Assembly (NCBI RefSeq): GCF_001748365.1
Contig: NZ_BDHH01000003.1
Coordinates: 166,303-230,302 of the forward strand
DNA from: Fusibacter sp. 3D3
GTDB lineage: Bacteria > Bacillota > Clostridia > Peptostreptococcales > Acidaminobacteraceae
Reading direction: 5' to 3'
DNA: 64,000 nt
Part shown: positions 27,525 to 36,137 of the stretch, piece after piece
Numbering within the stretch: position 1 is the stretch's first letter
Layout of the letters: each line of letters starts with the position of its first letter
The notes under the pieces: generated by a model
The model's database searches: none
What the model was told of the DNA's origin: nothing
What the model saw: the letters and a program-made list of their open reading frames with translations, nothing else
Translations under genes and position numbers: made by a program

Positions 27525-29084
27525 TTAGATGCCAGGCGCACGCCACATGTGCGTTAAGAACCCTGCATCGCTGTTTTCTTGTTGTGCATTCGAAAGCTTT
27601 TTCCAGTTTTCGTATATAATTTGGTACTTTTCATGATTTTCTGTATGAGGTGTAAAAGTATTTTCAATGAGGACATATTCTTTTGCACTTTCTAAAGTTT
27701 CAAGCCAACCGATACCCACTGCGGCGCAAAAAGCAGCCCCTAGAGCGGTGGATTCCTTTATAACAGGGACTTGAACGGTCACGCCCAGTACATCCGCTAC
27801 GATTTGACACCAGAGCGGACTGTTAGAAGCACCAGAAGCAAAGGTGATGGTCTCTGGAAAATGGCCGAAGCATTCTTCGATTATTTTTTTGTGCCCCAGT
27901 GTGACCAATGCCGCATTTTCCAAAATGCTTCTATAGAAAGTGGCCTTGTTGTATTTTTCGGGATCGATGCCAAAATTCGTAAAACAAGGTGATGGATGCC
28001 GCCAGTTTTTATAATCCATAACGCTTGAAAATGAACACATGACGCCATATGCACCCACCGGAATGGCCTTCGCTTTTTCGTTTAAAATATCGTAGACGTT
28101 TTGACCTGTCGCTTTCGCTGTTTCGACTTCACAGTCGCAAAAGGCGTCTCTAAACCATCTCATCACAAGACCAGGATAGAAAGTGATGAGTTCTTGTTGC
28201 CACATATCTGGTGTGGCATGACAATTCACGCGGATAAGCCCTTTTTCATCGATATGTGGTGCAGCTGTGTTGTATTCAAGTTGCCAAAAGCTTCCGCCTA
28301 AAAGTGCTGCTTGATTAGAACCTGTGACGCCTAGACCGACGCATCCCATTTGCACATCTCCACCACCGACAACTACTTTACAGTTTGGACTTAATCCTGT
28401 TAAAGTGGCAATCTCTTTCGTAATAAGCCCCACGACGGTTCCGCTTTCGTAAACAGGTGGATACATGGTTTTTTTTAAGCCACAACTTTCGATGATTTTA
28501 GGATCCCACTGTCTTTTGTGTGTATTTAAAATCCCAGTCGTTGAGCCGTTTGAAGGTTCTACAGATAAAATGCCTGTCAATTTATAAATGATCCAATCGT
28601 TAAGCATTGTCATGGACGCCGTTTCTGCGTAAACCTCTGGCAAATTGTTTTTAACCCAGAGCAGTCTTGGAATAGCACCGAGTGCAAAGGTTTGACCAGA
28701 GGCTTTATAGACGTCTTCTTCGATGGTCTCAGAAAAAGCTTTTAATGCGTAAACTTCTTTTGATGCTCTGGAATCTACGTTGGATACAGCCCAAATTTCT
28801 TGACCTGCCTTGTTGTAGAGCACAAAGGCTTCGCGCATGCTTGTGGTGGAGATTGCAGCGATTTCGTTGCCTTTGAGACCTGCATTTTCTAAAGCTTCAT
28901 GGATGGTTTCAAATAGCAACTTGGTATTATGTGCCACATCGAAATCGATAGCACCCTCGTATCTAGGGTCCTCTTTGTGTGTCCATTCTTTTTGTGCAAC
29001 GCTGATCTGTTTAAAACTCTGATCAAAAATGACGGTTCTGACACTGCCAGTGCCGGCATCGATTGCCATGAGATATTGCTTCAT
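27525..29084 (-). CDS. lsrK: LsrK, autoinducer-2 kinase
   Basis: 519 residues, full length for LsrK in the FGGY sugar-kinase family. N-terminal phosphate loop: LMAIDAGTGSVRTVIFD. The FGGY signature regions are GCVGLGVTGSNQAALLGGSFW, FASGASNSPLWCQIVADVLGV and PVIKESTALGAAFCAAVG. It phosphorylates AI-2 entering the cell, trapping it and making the inducer of LsrR. Second gene of the leftward lsr operon, 49 bases after lsrR, with AAAGGGGC before its ATG. Confidence 0.93.
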   Translation of the reverse strand: MKQYLMAIDAGTGSVRTVIFDQSFKQISVAQKEWTHKEDPRYEGAIDFDVAHNTKLLFETIHEALENAGLKGNEIAAISTTSMREAFVLYNKAGQEIWAVSNVDSRASKEVYALKAFSETIEEDVYKASGQTFALGAIPRLLWVKNNLPEVYAETASMTMLNDWIIYKLTGILSVEPSNGSTTGILNTHKRQWDPKIIESCGLKKTMYPPVYESGTVVGLITKEIATLTGLSPNCKVVVGGGDVQMGCVGLGVTGSNQAALLGGSFWQLEYNTAAPHIDEKGLIRVNCHATPDMWQQELITFYPGLVMRWFRDAFCDCEVETAKATGQNVYDILNEKAKAIPVGAYGVMCSFSSVMDYKNWRHPSPCFTNFGIDPEKYNKATFYRSILENAALVTLGHKKIIEECFGHFPETITFASGASNSPLWCQIVADVLGVTVQVPVIKESTALGAAFCAAVGIGWLETLESAKEYVLIENTFTPHTENHEKYQIIYENWKKLSNAQQENSDAGFLTHMWRAPGI

Positions 29085-29133
29085 GATAGCCCCTTTCTTA
29101 ATAGATAAAAATATTAAATGCGATGCATTCGTT

Positions 29134-30066
29134 TTAACTGTTTTTAAAGGTGATCAGCGACTCCGCTGTGTCTTCATCTGTAATGAGGACATCGATGTAG
29201 CCGCCAATTAATGCGGAGTAGATGGCTTGAATTTTTTCTTTGCCACCTGCGACACCTATGGTTTTGTGAGAAGATCTTAGGGTGTCAAGTTTGATGCTAA
29301 TCAACTTCTTGTGAACGCTAGAATCTAAAATTTTGCCGTTTTTATCGTAGAATTGGCTGAGTATATCGCCAACAGCACCTTGCATTTGAAGTAATATTAA
29401 ATCGTCGGGATTTGCGATGCCGTATTTAAAGATCGTTGCTGTGTTAGAGACGGAACCAATACCCACCACAGACATGTGAGAGAGGTTGGTCATGTCTAAT
29501 ACATTTTTGACACTCTTTTCATTTAAAAAGATTTCTGCAACCTGCTCGGAAGATGCAAATAAGGGTGCGGGTAGAATGTGTATATCGGGTGTAATGCTTG
29601 TAGAACTTCTTTTGCGTGTGCCCGCAACGATTGCAGAAGTGTAATGCGCAACACCACCTGATAAAGTAACCAGTGAAATTGGCTTTTCAAGTGAATAAAT
29701 CAAATGGTTGATCGTTCGAGAGATGGTGTCTCCGTAGCCAATGTTTATATAAGCATTGGCTTCAACTTTTTCTTCTATATATTGTGCGGCGCCCTTAGCG
29801 ATATTTTCATTGACGTTGTTCGGCGTTGAAGGGACCACGAAAACATCTTCTAAATTGAATTGCTTTATGAGGGATTGTTCTAAATCTATGCGGGCTTTAG
29901 CATCTGGATCCATCTTGAATTTGATGATGCCATCACTTTTCGCTTGATTGAGAAGCTTGACGACGCGCATTCTTGAAATGCCTAAATGATCAGCGATTTC
30001 TTGTTGAGTCATATTGTCGGCGTAATAAAACCAAGTTACTTTGTAAACCAAATTATCTTCGTACAT
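29134..30066 (-). CDS. lsrR: LsrR, SorC-family repressor of the lsr genes
   Basis: 310 residues. N-terminal helix-turn-helix VTWFYYADNMTQQEIADHLGISRMRVVKLLNQAKSDGII (about 8-48), then the SorC sugar-phosphate-binding domain (about 55-308) with YGDTISRTINHL, GGVAHYTSAIVAG and VAGGKEKIQAIYSALIGGYIDVLITDEDTA. LsrR represses both lsr arms until phospho-AI-2 binds. The gene has its own consensus promoter (30161-30189) and AAGGAGA before the ATG. Repeats in the divergent control region are the likely operators. Confidence 0.93.
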   Translation of the reverse strand: MYEDNLVYKVTWFYYADNMTQQEIADHLGISRMRVVKLLNQAKSDGIIKFKMDPDAKARIDLEQSLIKQFNLEDVFVVPSTPNNVNENIAKGAAQYIEEKVEANAYINIGYGDTISRTINHLIYSLEKPISLVTLSGGVAHYTSAIVAGTRKRSSTSITPDIHILPAPLFASSEQVAEIFLNEKSVKNVLDMTNLSHMSVVGIGSVSNTATIFKYGIANPDDLILLQMQGAVGDILSQFYDKNGKILDSSVHKKLISIKLDTLRSSHKTIGVAGGKEKIQAIYSALIGGYIDVLITDEDTAESLITFKNS

Positions 30067-30123
30067 GACGATTCTCCTTAATAGATGGATTTATAAAAAA
30101 TTGCAAATGAAATAAGTATAAAC

Positions 30124-30151
30124 AAATGTTTGAATATCGATAAAATGTTTG
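30124..30151 (-). promoter_or_regulatory. Pair of 19-bp-phased LsrR-operator-like repeats, lsrR side
   Basis: On the minus strand CAAACATTT occurs at 30151-30143 and again at 30132-30124, exactly 19 bases apart, just downstream of the lsrR promoter. It resembles the CAAAAGATT core repeated on the lsrA side. Confidence 0.6.
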
Positions 30152-30160
30152 CTTAAAAAT

Positions 30161-30189
30161 ATTATATCAATGCTTTTGGATAGTGTCAA
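30161..30189 (-). promoter_or_regulatory. Consensus sigma-A promoter of lsrR
   Basis: On the minus strand TTGACA (30189-30184), a 17-base spacer and TATAAT (30166-30161): a perfect match to consensus, 95 bases before the lsrR start. Confidence 0.8.
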
Positions 30190-30223
30190 TAGGTGGTAAT
30201 AAGCAAAGCAAAACAAAAAAGCA

Positions 30224-30253
30224 TTGACAAGGCCTAGTCATTTGAAATATTAT
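30224..30253 (+). promoter_or_regulatory. Promoter of the lsrACDB operon
   Basis: TTGACA at 30224-30229, an 18-base spacer, TATTAT at 30248-30253. It is the best sigma-A match on the right side of the divergent region and places the repeat array (30293-30378) in the transcribed leader. Confidence 0.65.
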
Positions 30254-30292
30254 AGAGTTAATGAAAGATTCATGATAACTTAACGCATGCTT

Positions 30293-30378
30293 AACAAAAG
30301 ATTTCAGAATAAACAAAAGATACCTTTTCAAACAAAAGATTTTAAATAAAACAAATGATTCGATTCAAAACAAAAGAT
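30293..30378 (+). repeat. Five direct repeats with an exact 19-bp period (LsrR operator array)
   Basis: AACAAAAGAT begins at 30293, 30312, 30331, 30350 (AACAAATGAT) and 30369. Every step is exactly 19 bases; the 9-base intervals differ in sequence. It lies between the lsrA promoter and the lsrA start. E. coli LsrR sites also contain AACAAA-type half sites, so repressor binding is the natural reading. Confidence 0.8.
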
Positions 30379-30452
30379 CTAGATTCGGGATGTGTTAGTA
30401 TCTAGGGGATTCGCATTAACCAAGATAACTATAGAAGTTGGAGGTAAATCAT

Positions 30453-31931
30453 ATGAGTGCAAATAAATCTCTTATGAAATTGCATGAGGTCTATAAGTCA
30501 TTCGGAGATAACGCCGTATTAAAAGGTGCATCGTTAGAACTATCTGTTGGTGAAGTTGTTGCAATCATAGGGGGTAATGGTGCGGGTAAAAGCACTTTAA
30601 TGAAAATTCTCATGGGAATTTACCCACTTGATCGCGGTGAAATCTTCATAGAAGGTGAAAAAGTCAACATGAGTTCACCTTCTGTAGCACTTGAAAAGGG
30701 CATTTATTTAGTCCCGCAAGAACCTTTGCTTTTTCCCAATATGACTGTTGAAGAAAATGTGGTCATTGGCTTTAACGAGAACAAAGCTGTGCTTTCGGCG
30801 AAACTGAGAGCGTTGATCAAACAACTCGGATGGGATATTGCCTTATCAAGAAAGGCGGCGACACTTTCCATTGCGGAACAGCAGTTAGTAGAAATACTGA
30901 GAGGGTTACTCAGAGAGGCCAAAATTTTAATCCTAGATGAGCCCACTTCTACATTGACATTTAATGAAATTCAATCTTTTTTTAAGCTCATGATGACGCT
31001 TAAAGAAAAAGGTATCGGCATGCTCTATATAACACACCGGCTTACAGAAGTCTTTGAGGTGGCATCTCATGTGGTCATTCTTAGAGATGGCGAAATCACA
31101 GTGAGTGGTCCTGTAGCCAATTTCACGAAAGAAATGCTGATTAAAGGCCTGATGCCTGATAATATGGTGCATGCGAAAAACAATCGTGAAGCGTGTACCG
31201 TGGATTATACGAAAATGCCTGTTTTAAAACTTGAAGCACTCACAGGGTATGGTTTTAACAAGGTTTCCTTTTCGGTGTATGAAGGCGAGATACTCGGACT
31301 TGCTGGTGTCGTGGGATCTGGTAGAACAGAACTTGCAGAAGCGATTTTTGGCAAAGGTGAAATTCTCAGTGGTGAGGTTGAACTTCTTGGGAAGAGCATT
31401 AAAGGCTTTAACACAAATGAGATTGTGGAGAAAGGGCTCAATTATGTGCCAGAAGACCGTCATCTAAATGGCATATTTGCCATGGCAGATGTAAGACTGA
31501 ATACGACTTCTTCTATATTAAGTAGACTCAGTAAAGTGTTTATCAATAAAAAAGAAGAGAAATCTGTGACGCAGAAATACATTGATGATTTTAGAATCAA
31601 AGTGACAGGACAAGATCAAACTTTAAAATCCTTATCTGGCGGGAATCAACAGAAAGTGGTTATAGGACGGACGCTTTCTTCCAACCCTAAGGTGATCCTA
31701 TTAGACGAACCGACAAGGGGCATCGATGCAGGTGCGCGTGGAGATGTCTATAAAATCATCTACGAACTTAAAAAGTTGGGGCTTGCCATTCTGCTCATTT
31801 CTTCAGATTTTGAAGAGATACATGAATTGGCAGATCGAGCTGCGGTCATGTATCATGGGACCAATGATGTGGTACTTTCAAAGGCAGAAATTACGCTGGA
31901 TGCTTTAACACAAGCGGCGTTTGGTTGTTAA
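30453..31931 (+). CDS. lsrA: LsrA, AI-2 ABC transporter ATPase
   Basis: 492 residues from the ATG at 30453 (GGAGG 8 bases upstream; the TTG at 30438 is in front of it). Two fused ABC domains as in sugar-type importers. The first has Walker A GGNGAGKST and Walker B LILDEPTST, with a degenerate LSIAEQQ signature. The second has a degenerate Walker A (GVVGSGRTE), signature LSGGNQQK and Walker B ILLDEPTRG. It powers AI-2 import by LsrC, LsrD and LsrB. First gene of the right-hand lsr operon. Confidence 0.92.
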   Translation: MSANKSLMKLHEVYKSFGDNAVLKGASLELSVGEVVAIIGGNGAGKSTLMKILMGIYPLDRGEIFIEGEKVNMSSPSVALEKGIYLVPQEPLLFPNMTVEENVVIGFNENKAVLSAKLRALIKQLGWDIALSRKAATLSIAEQQLVEILRGLLREAKILILDEPTSTLTFNEIQSFFKLMMTLKEKGIGMLYITHRLTEVFEVASHVVILRDGEITVSGPVANFTKEMLIKGLMPDNMVHAKNNREACTVDYTKMPVLKLEALTGYGFNKVSFSVYEGEILGLAGVVGSGRTELAEAIFGKGEILSGEVELLGKSIKGFNTNEIVEKGLNYVPEDRHLNGIFAMADVRLNTTSSILSRLSKVFINKKEEKSVTQKYIDDFRIKVTGQDQTLKSLSGGNQQKVVIGRTLSSNPKVILLDEPTRGIDAGARGDVYKIIYELKKLGLAILLISSDFEEIHELADRAAVMYHGTNDVVLSKAEITLDALTQAAFGC

Positions 31932-31974
31932 CAAAATCGTTTTATGCGGTAAAAGGAAGGTGATTGTTCGTATC

Positions 31975-33045
31975 ATGTTGATTATAAAAAAGATATTTGA
32001 AAAGAGAGAAATCACAGCACTTGCATTTTTGGTGATCTTGTTTTTAGGTGTAGGTCTTAGAAATCCAGATTTTATGAACGCTCAAAGTATAACGACGGTA
32101 TTAAAGGGCAGTGTGCTCTATATATTTTTAGCGATAGGCATGACCTTTGTGCTGCTAACAGGCGGTATCGATGTTTCAGTAGGTGGCACCCTTGGCATTG
32201 CGGCTGCGGTTTCTGCCACGATGATCCGAGGCGGCACAAGTGTGCCAGTGGCTATAGTGGTTGCGATTCTCATCGGCCTCCTCATTGGTTTAATGAACGG
32301 TGTAGGTGTGGCCATCGTCAAAGTACCAGCGATTATCATGACGCTGGGCATGCTCGGTATCATTCGAGGTGTGATGATCGTTTACACAGATGGTAAATGG
32401 GTTGAGAATTTACCGGATGCTTTTAAAATGGCATCTCAAGCAAACTTTGCACATGTTAATATCTACTTTATATTGGCGATTATCACGACGATTTTAGTTC
32501 AGTTTTATTTTTCCAAAGCGAGAACGGGCAAGTATTTCGCGGCTATAGGGGACAATTTAGAAGGCTCAATTCTCGTGGGGATACCCGCTAAGAAAATGAT
32601 CGTAATCGCCTATGTCCTATCGGGTCTTTGTGCATCCATTGCAGGTGTGATCTTTGCATCTCAAGTGGGATTTGTGACCAGTAACACAGGTGTGGATATC
32701 GAAATGGTGGCCATAGCAGCATGTGTTCTCGGGGGTGTAAGCCTCAGCGGTGGTGTAGGTTCTGTGGTGGGTTCAAGTATTGGCGCTTTGATTATGACAG
32801 CGATTAATTCAGCGCTCATCTTTTTAAAGGTCCCTTCTTTTTGGAATAAATCGATTCAAGGGACACTGTTAATTCTCATTGTGGTTTCAGATGTACTCAT
32901 TCATAAATATTTTGAAGAAAAAGCACGAAAACAGAGACTTTCAGCAAGAGCACAGTGTTTGGATAAGTCTGTTGAAGATTCTAAGGATTCTAAGGACGCT
33001 CATATCTCTACAGAATCAACATTTGTAGGAGGTAATGGTCAATGA
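31975..33045 (+). CDS. lsrC: LsrC, AI-2 ABC transporter permease
   Basis: 356 residues from the ATG at 31975, which has AAGGTGAT 10 bases upstream; earlier in-frame codons overlap lsrA or lie in the ribosome site. About ten membrane helices of the BPD_transp_2 (ribose/AI-2) family: FVLLTGGIDVSVGGTLGIAAAV, the coupling region KVPAIIMTLGMLGIIRG, and CVLGGVSLSGGVGSVVGSSIGALI. The C-terminal tail (about 330-356) is charged and rich in Ser/Asp. The stop overlaps the lsrD start by four bases (ATGA). Confidence 0.9.
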   Translation: MLIIKKIFEKREITALAFLVILFLGVGLRNPDFMNAQSITTVLKGSVLYIFLAIGMTFVLLTGGIDVSVGGTLGIAAAVSATMIRGGTSVPVAIVVAILIGLLIGLMNGVGVAIVKVPAIIMTLGMLGIIRGVMIVYTDGKWVENLPDAFKMASQANFAHVNIYFILAIITTILVQFYFSKARTGKYFAAIGDNLEGSILVGIPAKKMIVIAYVLSGLCASIAGVIFASQVGFVTSNTGVDIEMVAIAACVLGGVSLSGGVGSVVGSSIGALIMTAINSALIFLKVPSFWNKSIQGTLLILIVVSDVLIHKYFEEKARKQRLSARAQCLDKSVEDSKDSKDAHISTESTFVGGNGQ

Positions 33046-34049
33046 TGCATAAAATAAAACAGTTTAAAGCAAAATGGGAAGTGTCTTTGGTGATTTTTCT
33101 CATCATGGAAATTATACTCTTTGGCATGATGAATCCTCGATTTTTAAAGATAAAAGTACTGCTCAACAGTGCAAATGATTTTGTGACGGTGGCCATTATT
33201 GCGTTATTTATGACTTTTGTCATCATCACAGGTGGTATTGATATATCTATGGGCTCTGTGGTGGGGCTGAGTTCAGTGGTTATGGGCCTTTTGTGGCAAG
33301 AACTTGGCTTCAATATTTGGATGGCGTTGGTGATTGCCATCATAGTGGGTGCCATATGTGGTGCGTTTAATGGTTATTTAATTGCTTTTGTAGGTGTTCA
33401 AGCCATGGTGGCCACTCTGGGAACGAGCTTTTTATATGCAGGGGCTTCGCTTGTGATCATTGGATTCTCTGGTATCAGCGCGGCAGAAGGCATCGGTGGT
33501 TTCCCAGATAGCTTTAGAGAACTGGGACATGGTAATTTAGGCGGTATTCCAAGTTCCTTACTCATTTTCGCATTTTTAATCATAGTGGCGTATCTATTGC
33601 TTCATAAAACCACTTATGGCAGACGCGTTTATCTTACCGGGATCAATCGTAAAGCAGCTGAATTCTCAGGGATTAATACAAAGCTGATCATCTTAAGTGC
33701 TCATATGTTAGTGGGTATGGGGGCAGCGATTTCAGGGATGTACATTACTTCTTATCTCAGTTCATCAAGGGCAGATCACGGTGCAACACTTACGCTTTCT
33801 GTGATCACAGCAGTGGTGCTCGGCGGCACTGCAATAACGGGCGGAGAGGGTTCTATTATAGGGACTGCACTTGCAAGCGTTATTATTGGTCTTATGACTT
33901 TAGGACTTCAAATGGCAGGGTTATCAACGCAGTATGTGGGCATAGGGATAGGCATTTTACTCGTGGTATCGGTGGCCATAAAGAGTTATTTCAGTGGCGG
34001 TAAGGTTTTCTCTAAGATCAAACGGCGGTTTTTACCAGAAAAGAGTTAA
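33042..34049 (+). CDS. lsrD: LsrD, AI-2 ABC transporter permease
   Basis: 335 residues, about ten membrane helices, same family as LsrC: FVIITGGIDISMGSVVGLSSVV, GVQAMVATLGTSFLYAG and VVLGGTAITGGEGSIIGTALASVI. It starts at ATGATG overlapping the lsrC stop, with AGGAGG upstream, so translation is coupled. It forms the heterodimeric channel with LsrC. Confidence 0.9.
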   Translation: MMHKIKQFKAKWEVSLVIFLIMEIILFGMMNPRFLKIKVLLNSANDFVTVAIIALFMTFVIITGGIDISMGSVVGLSSVVMGLLWQELGFNIWMALVIAIIVGAICGAFNGYLIAFVGVQAMVATLGTSFLYAGASLVIIGFSGISAAEGIGGFPDSFRELGHGNLGGIPSSLLIFAFLIIVAYLLLHKTTYGRRVYLTGINRKAAEFSGINTKLIILSAHMLVGMGAAISGMYITSYLSSSRADHGATLTLSVITAVVLGGTAITGGEGSIIGTALASVIIGLMTLGLQMAGLSTQYVGIGIGILLVVSVAIKSYFSGGKVFSKIKRRFLPEKS

Positions 34050-34114
34050 ATCATCAGAGCGTCAAAGTGTCTTGGTAAAGTTATAAGGTTTCAATGTATT
34101 TTGGTGTATATATT

Positions 34115-34137
34115 GCCCCTCAGAATTACTGAGAGGC
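34115..34137 (+). promoter_or_regulatory. Stem-loop between lsrD and lsrB
   Basis: GCCCCTCAG (34115-34123) and CTGAGAGGC (34129-34137) pair around AATTA, with no T run afterwards. Such intercistronic hairpins often stabilise the downstream mRNA, which would raise the dose of the binding protein over the permeases. Confidence 0.5.
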
Positions 34138-34171
34138 TCATATATAAAATATGGAGAGGAGAATATGCTTA

Positions 34172-35299
34172 ATGAAGAGAAAATATTTATCATCGGTAGC
34201 GATTATGCTTTTAGTCCTTGTTGTAATGGTAGGTTGTGGGAAAGCACCTGCAGCAACGCCTGCAGCAGAACCTGCGGCAACACCAGCAGCGACACCAGCA
34301 ACAACACCTGAATCAACTGTGACTACAGTGGATCCAGCAGATGTTTCTGTTGTGTTTATTCCAAAGTTAACAGGTAATATGTTCTTTGAATCTGCAAATG
34401 CAGGTGCTCAAGCGATCGCTAAAGAAGTAGGCTTTGAATGTAAATATGATGGCACAACCAATGCAACTGTAGCAGATCAAGTTCAAGTGATCAACAGTGC
34501 GGTTAACCAAGGTTACAACGCAATCGCAGTTTCATCAAATTCACCAGATGGTTTAAACGAAGCCCTTAAATCGGCGGCAGATTCAGGGATCAAAGTCGTT
34601 ACTTGGGATTCAGATGTAAACCCTGAATACCGTTCAATCATGGTAAGTCAAGGCACGCCAGATCAACTTGGCAAAATGCTTGTGGATATGGTAGCAGATC
34701 AAATCGACGATGCTAAAAACGCAGAAATCAAATTTGCATTTTTCTACTCAAGCCCGACGGTTACAGATCAGAACTCATGGGTTGAAGCCGCTAAAACTTA
34801 TGTTGCTGCAGAATTCCCTAAGTGGACACTTGTAACGACTGAATACGGTGAGTCAGATGCTCAAAAATCAATCCAAGTAGGCGAGTCAATTCTCAACACT
34901 TACGCTGATATTGATGCGATCATTTGTCCGGATTCAACGGCACTTCCGGGTATGGCACAAGCGGCTAAAAACTTAGGAAAAAGCGCTGAAGATGTGATTA
35001 TCACTGGTTTTGCAACACCAAGTTCTATGAGAGATTTTATTAAAGACGGTACTTTAAAACAATTCGGATTATGGGATTGTGAAGTTCAAGGCGCTATGGG
35101 TGCTTATATTGCATACTGGTTAGCAGCGGGTAATGATTTTGTAGTAGGTGACAAGATTGATATTCCAACTGTTGGCGAAGTAGAAATTATGCCTAACTCA
35201 GTACTCAACTACGAGTATTTAGCAGATGATTCTGGAATCGTTTTAATGCCAGAAAGAACAATCTTTGATATCAACAACATTGATGACTTTAATTTCTAG
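34172..35299 (+). CDS. lsrB: LsrB, AI-2-binding lipoprotein
   Basis: 375 residues from the ATG at 34172 (GGAGAGGAG 10 bases upstream). Lipoprotein signal peptide with lipobox MVGC, cysteine at about residue 22, then a low-complexity Ala/Thr/Pro linker (APAATPAAEP and onwards). The body is a periplasmic-binding-protein type 1 fold: VVFIPKLTGNMFFESANAGA, YNAIAVSSNSPDGLNEALKSA, VVTWDSDVNPEYRSIMVSQGTP and ICPDSTALPGMAQAA. The Lys, Asp, Pro and Ala contacts known for LsrB (K-TGN, D in WDSD, PDS-A, GFATP) all appear, so true AI-2 binding is likely. Confidence 0.93.
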   Translation: MKRKYLSSVAIMLLVLVVMVGCGKAPAATPAAEPAATPAATPATTPESTVTTVDPADVSVVFIPKLTGNMFFESANAGAQAIAKEVGFECKYDGTTNATVADQVQVINSAVNQGYNAIAVSSNSPDGLNEALKSAADSGIKVVTWDSDVNPEYRSIMVSQGTPDQLGKMLVDMVADQIDDAKNAEIKFAFFYSSPTVTDQNSWVEAAKTYVAAEFPKWTLVTTEYGESDAQKSIQVGESILNTYADIDAIICPDSTALPGMAQAAKNLGKSAEDVIITGFATPSSMRDFIKDGTLKQFGLWDCEVQGAMGAYIAYWLAAGNDFVVGDKIDIPTVGEVEIMPNSVLNYEYLADDSGIVLMPERTIFDINNIDDFNF

Positions 35300-35319
35300 G
35301 TCATGAAGGATGTGCGAAT

Positions 35320-35412
35320 CCCCCTTTTAGGTGTGAGGTTAAAAGGGGGGACTTGCAGACCAAATTAAACACCTTTGGTGGAAGCTTATCGCTTTTGCTG
35401 AAGGTGTTTTTG
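35320..35412 (+). terminator. Tandem hairpins ending the lsrACDB operon
   Basis: First hairpin CCCCCTTTTA/TTAAAAGGGGG at about 35320-35350 without a T run. Second AACACCTT/AAGGTGTT at about 35368-35408, followed by TTTTTG. The second looks like the intrinsic terminator. Confidence 0.65.
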
Positions 35413-35497
35413 TTTCATTTGAAGTTCTCTTCTGTTGAAGGTGGTCGGAATTTGATATAATGGAATCAATCGGATAACAGATGAAAGGAATTATGAA

Positions 35498-35977
35498 ATG
35501 AGGATAACCCTTATAACGGTGGGTAAGATTAAAGAGAAATATTTTATGGGTGCAATTGATGAGTACGCAAAGCGGCTTACGAAGTACTGTTCACTCCAGA
35601 TGATCGAGGTACCGGATGAGAAGGCGCCAGAGATACTGAGTGAGAAGGAAATGGAACAGATCAAAGATAAAGAAGGACGGCGGATTCTGAGTAAAATTAA
35701 AGAAACTCAGTATGTGATTACGCTTGAGATTAAAGGGAAACAGCTTACATCAGAGGGGCTTTCGGAAAAAATGGCGGCACTTGGGTTAGAAGGCAATTCA
35801 GATGTGGTATTTGTGATCGGTGGGAGTTTAGGACTTTCAAACCTTGTGCTCAATCGGTCGAATTTTGCACTTTCGTTTTCGGAGATGACGTTTCCACATC
35901 AACTTATGAAGGTGGTGCTATTGGAGCAGGTTTATCGTGGGTTTAGGATTATGAAGGGGGAACCGTATCATAAGTAG
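35498..35977 (+). CDS. rlmH: RlmH, 23S rRNA pseudouridine-1915 N3-methyltransferase
   Basis: 159 residues, full length. SPOUT fold: [20 protein letters not shown] at the start, [55 protein letters not shown] at the end, which is the knotted SAM-binding part. It methylates pseudouridine 1915 in helix 69 of 23S rRNA. This gene is orfX of staphylococci, whose last codons are the SCCmec integration site. Here the same stretch is repeated 3.1 kb downstream, and the gene remains intact. Confidence 0.96.
   Translation: MRITLITVGKIKEKYFMGAIDEYAKRLTKYCSLQMIEVPDEKAPEILSEKEMEQIKDKEGRRILSKIKETQYVITLEIKGKQLTSEGLSEKMAALGLEGNSDVVFVIGGSLGLSNLVLNRSNFALSFSEMTFPHQLMKVVLLEQVYRGFRIMKGEPYHK
35960..35977 (+). repeat. 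Left attachment site of the SCC-like islet (3' end of rlmH)
   Basis: GAACCGTATCATAAGTAG, the last six codons of rlmH. It matches 16 of 18 positions with the copy at 39042-39059. Staphylococcal SCC att sites have the pattern GAAGCrTATCAyAArTrA at the same place. Confidence 0.78.
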
Positions 35978-36069
35978 GGACATACGGAATTTTATTCTTG
36001 AAATAGTCTAGGAAGAGATTGAGCGTGTTCATATTGAGGAACAGAACTAAGTATTTGATTTATTGGATG

Positions 36070-36122
36070 TTGAAAGCTATGACCAGAATATGACCATTTA
36101 TCAGATTGCTAAATGTAGATAA
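36070..36122 (+). pseudogene. Short remnant of an unidentified coding region
   Basis: The frame ending at the TAA around 36120-36122 reads FDLLDVESYDQNMTIYQIAK and closes after CR. It looks like the tail of a protein, but an in-frame TAA lies just before it and there is no start or ribosome site. Probably cargo decay next to the left attachment site. Family not recognised. Confidence 0.3.
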
Positions 36123-36137
36123 ATCATAGGGGGAATT

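Noticed and set aside
30293-30378. Five evenly spaced repeats as a small CRISPR array
   Set aside because: Repeat core is only 10 bases and the period 19; there are no cas genes, and the position in the lsr control region explains them better as operator sites.
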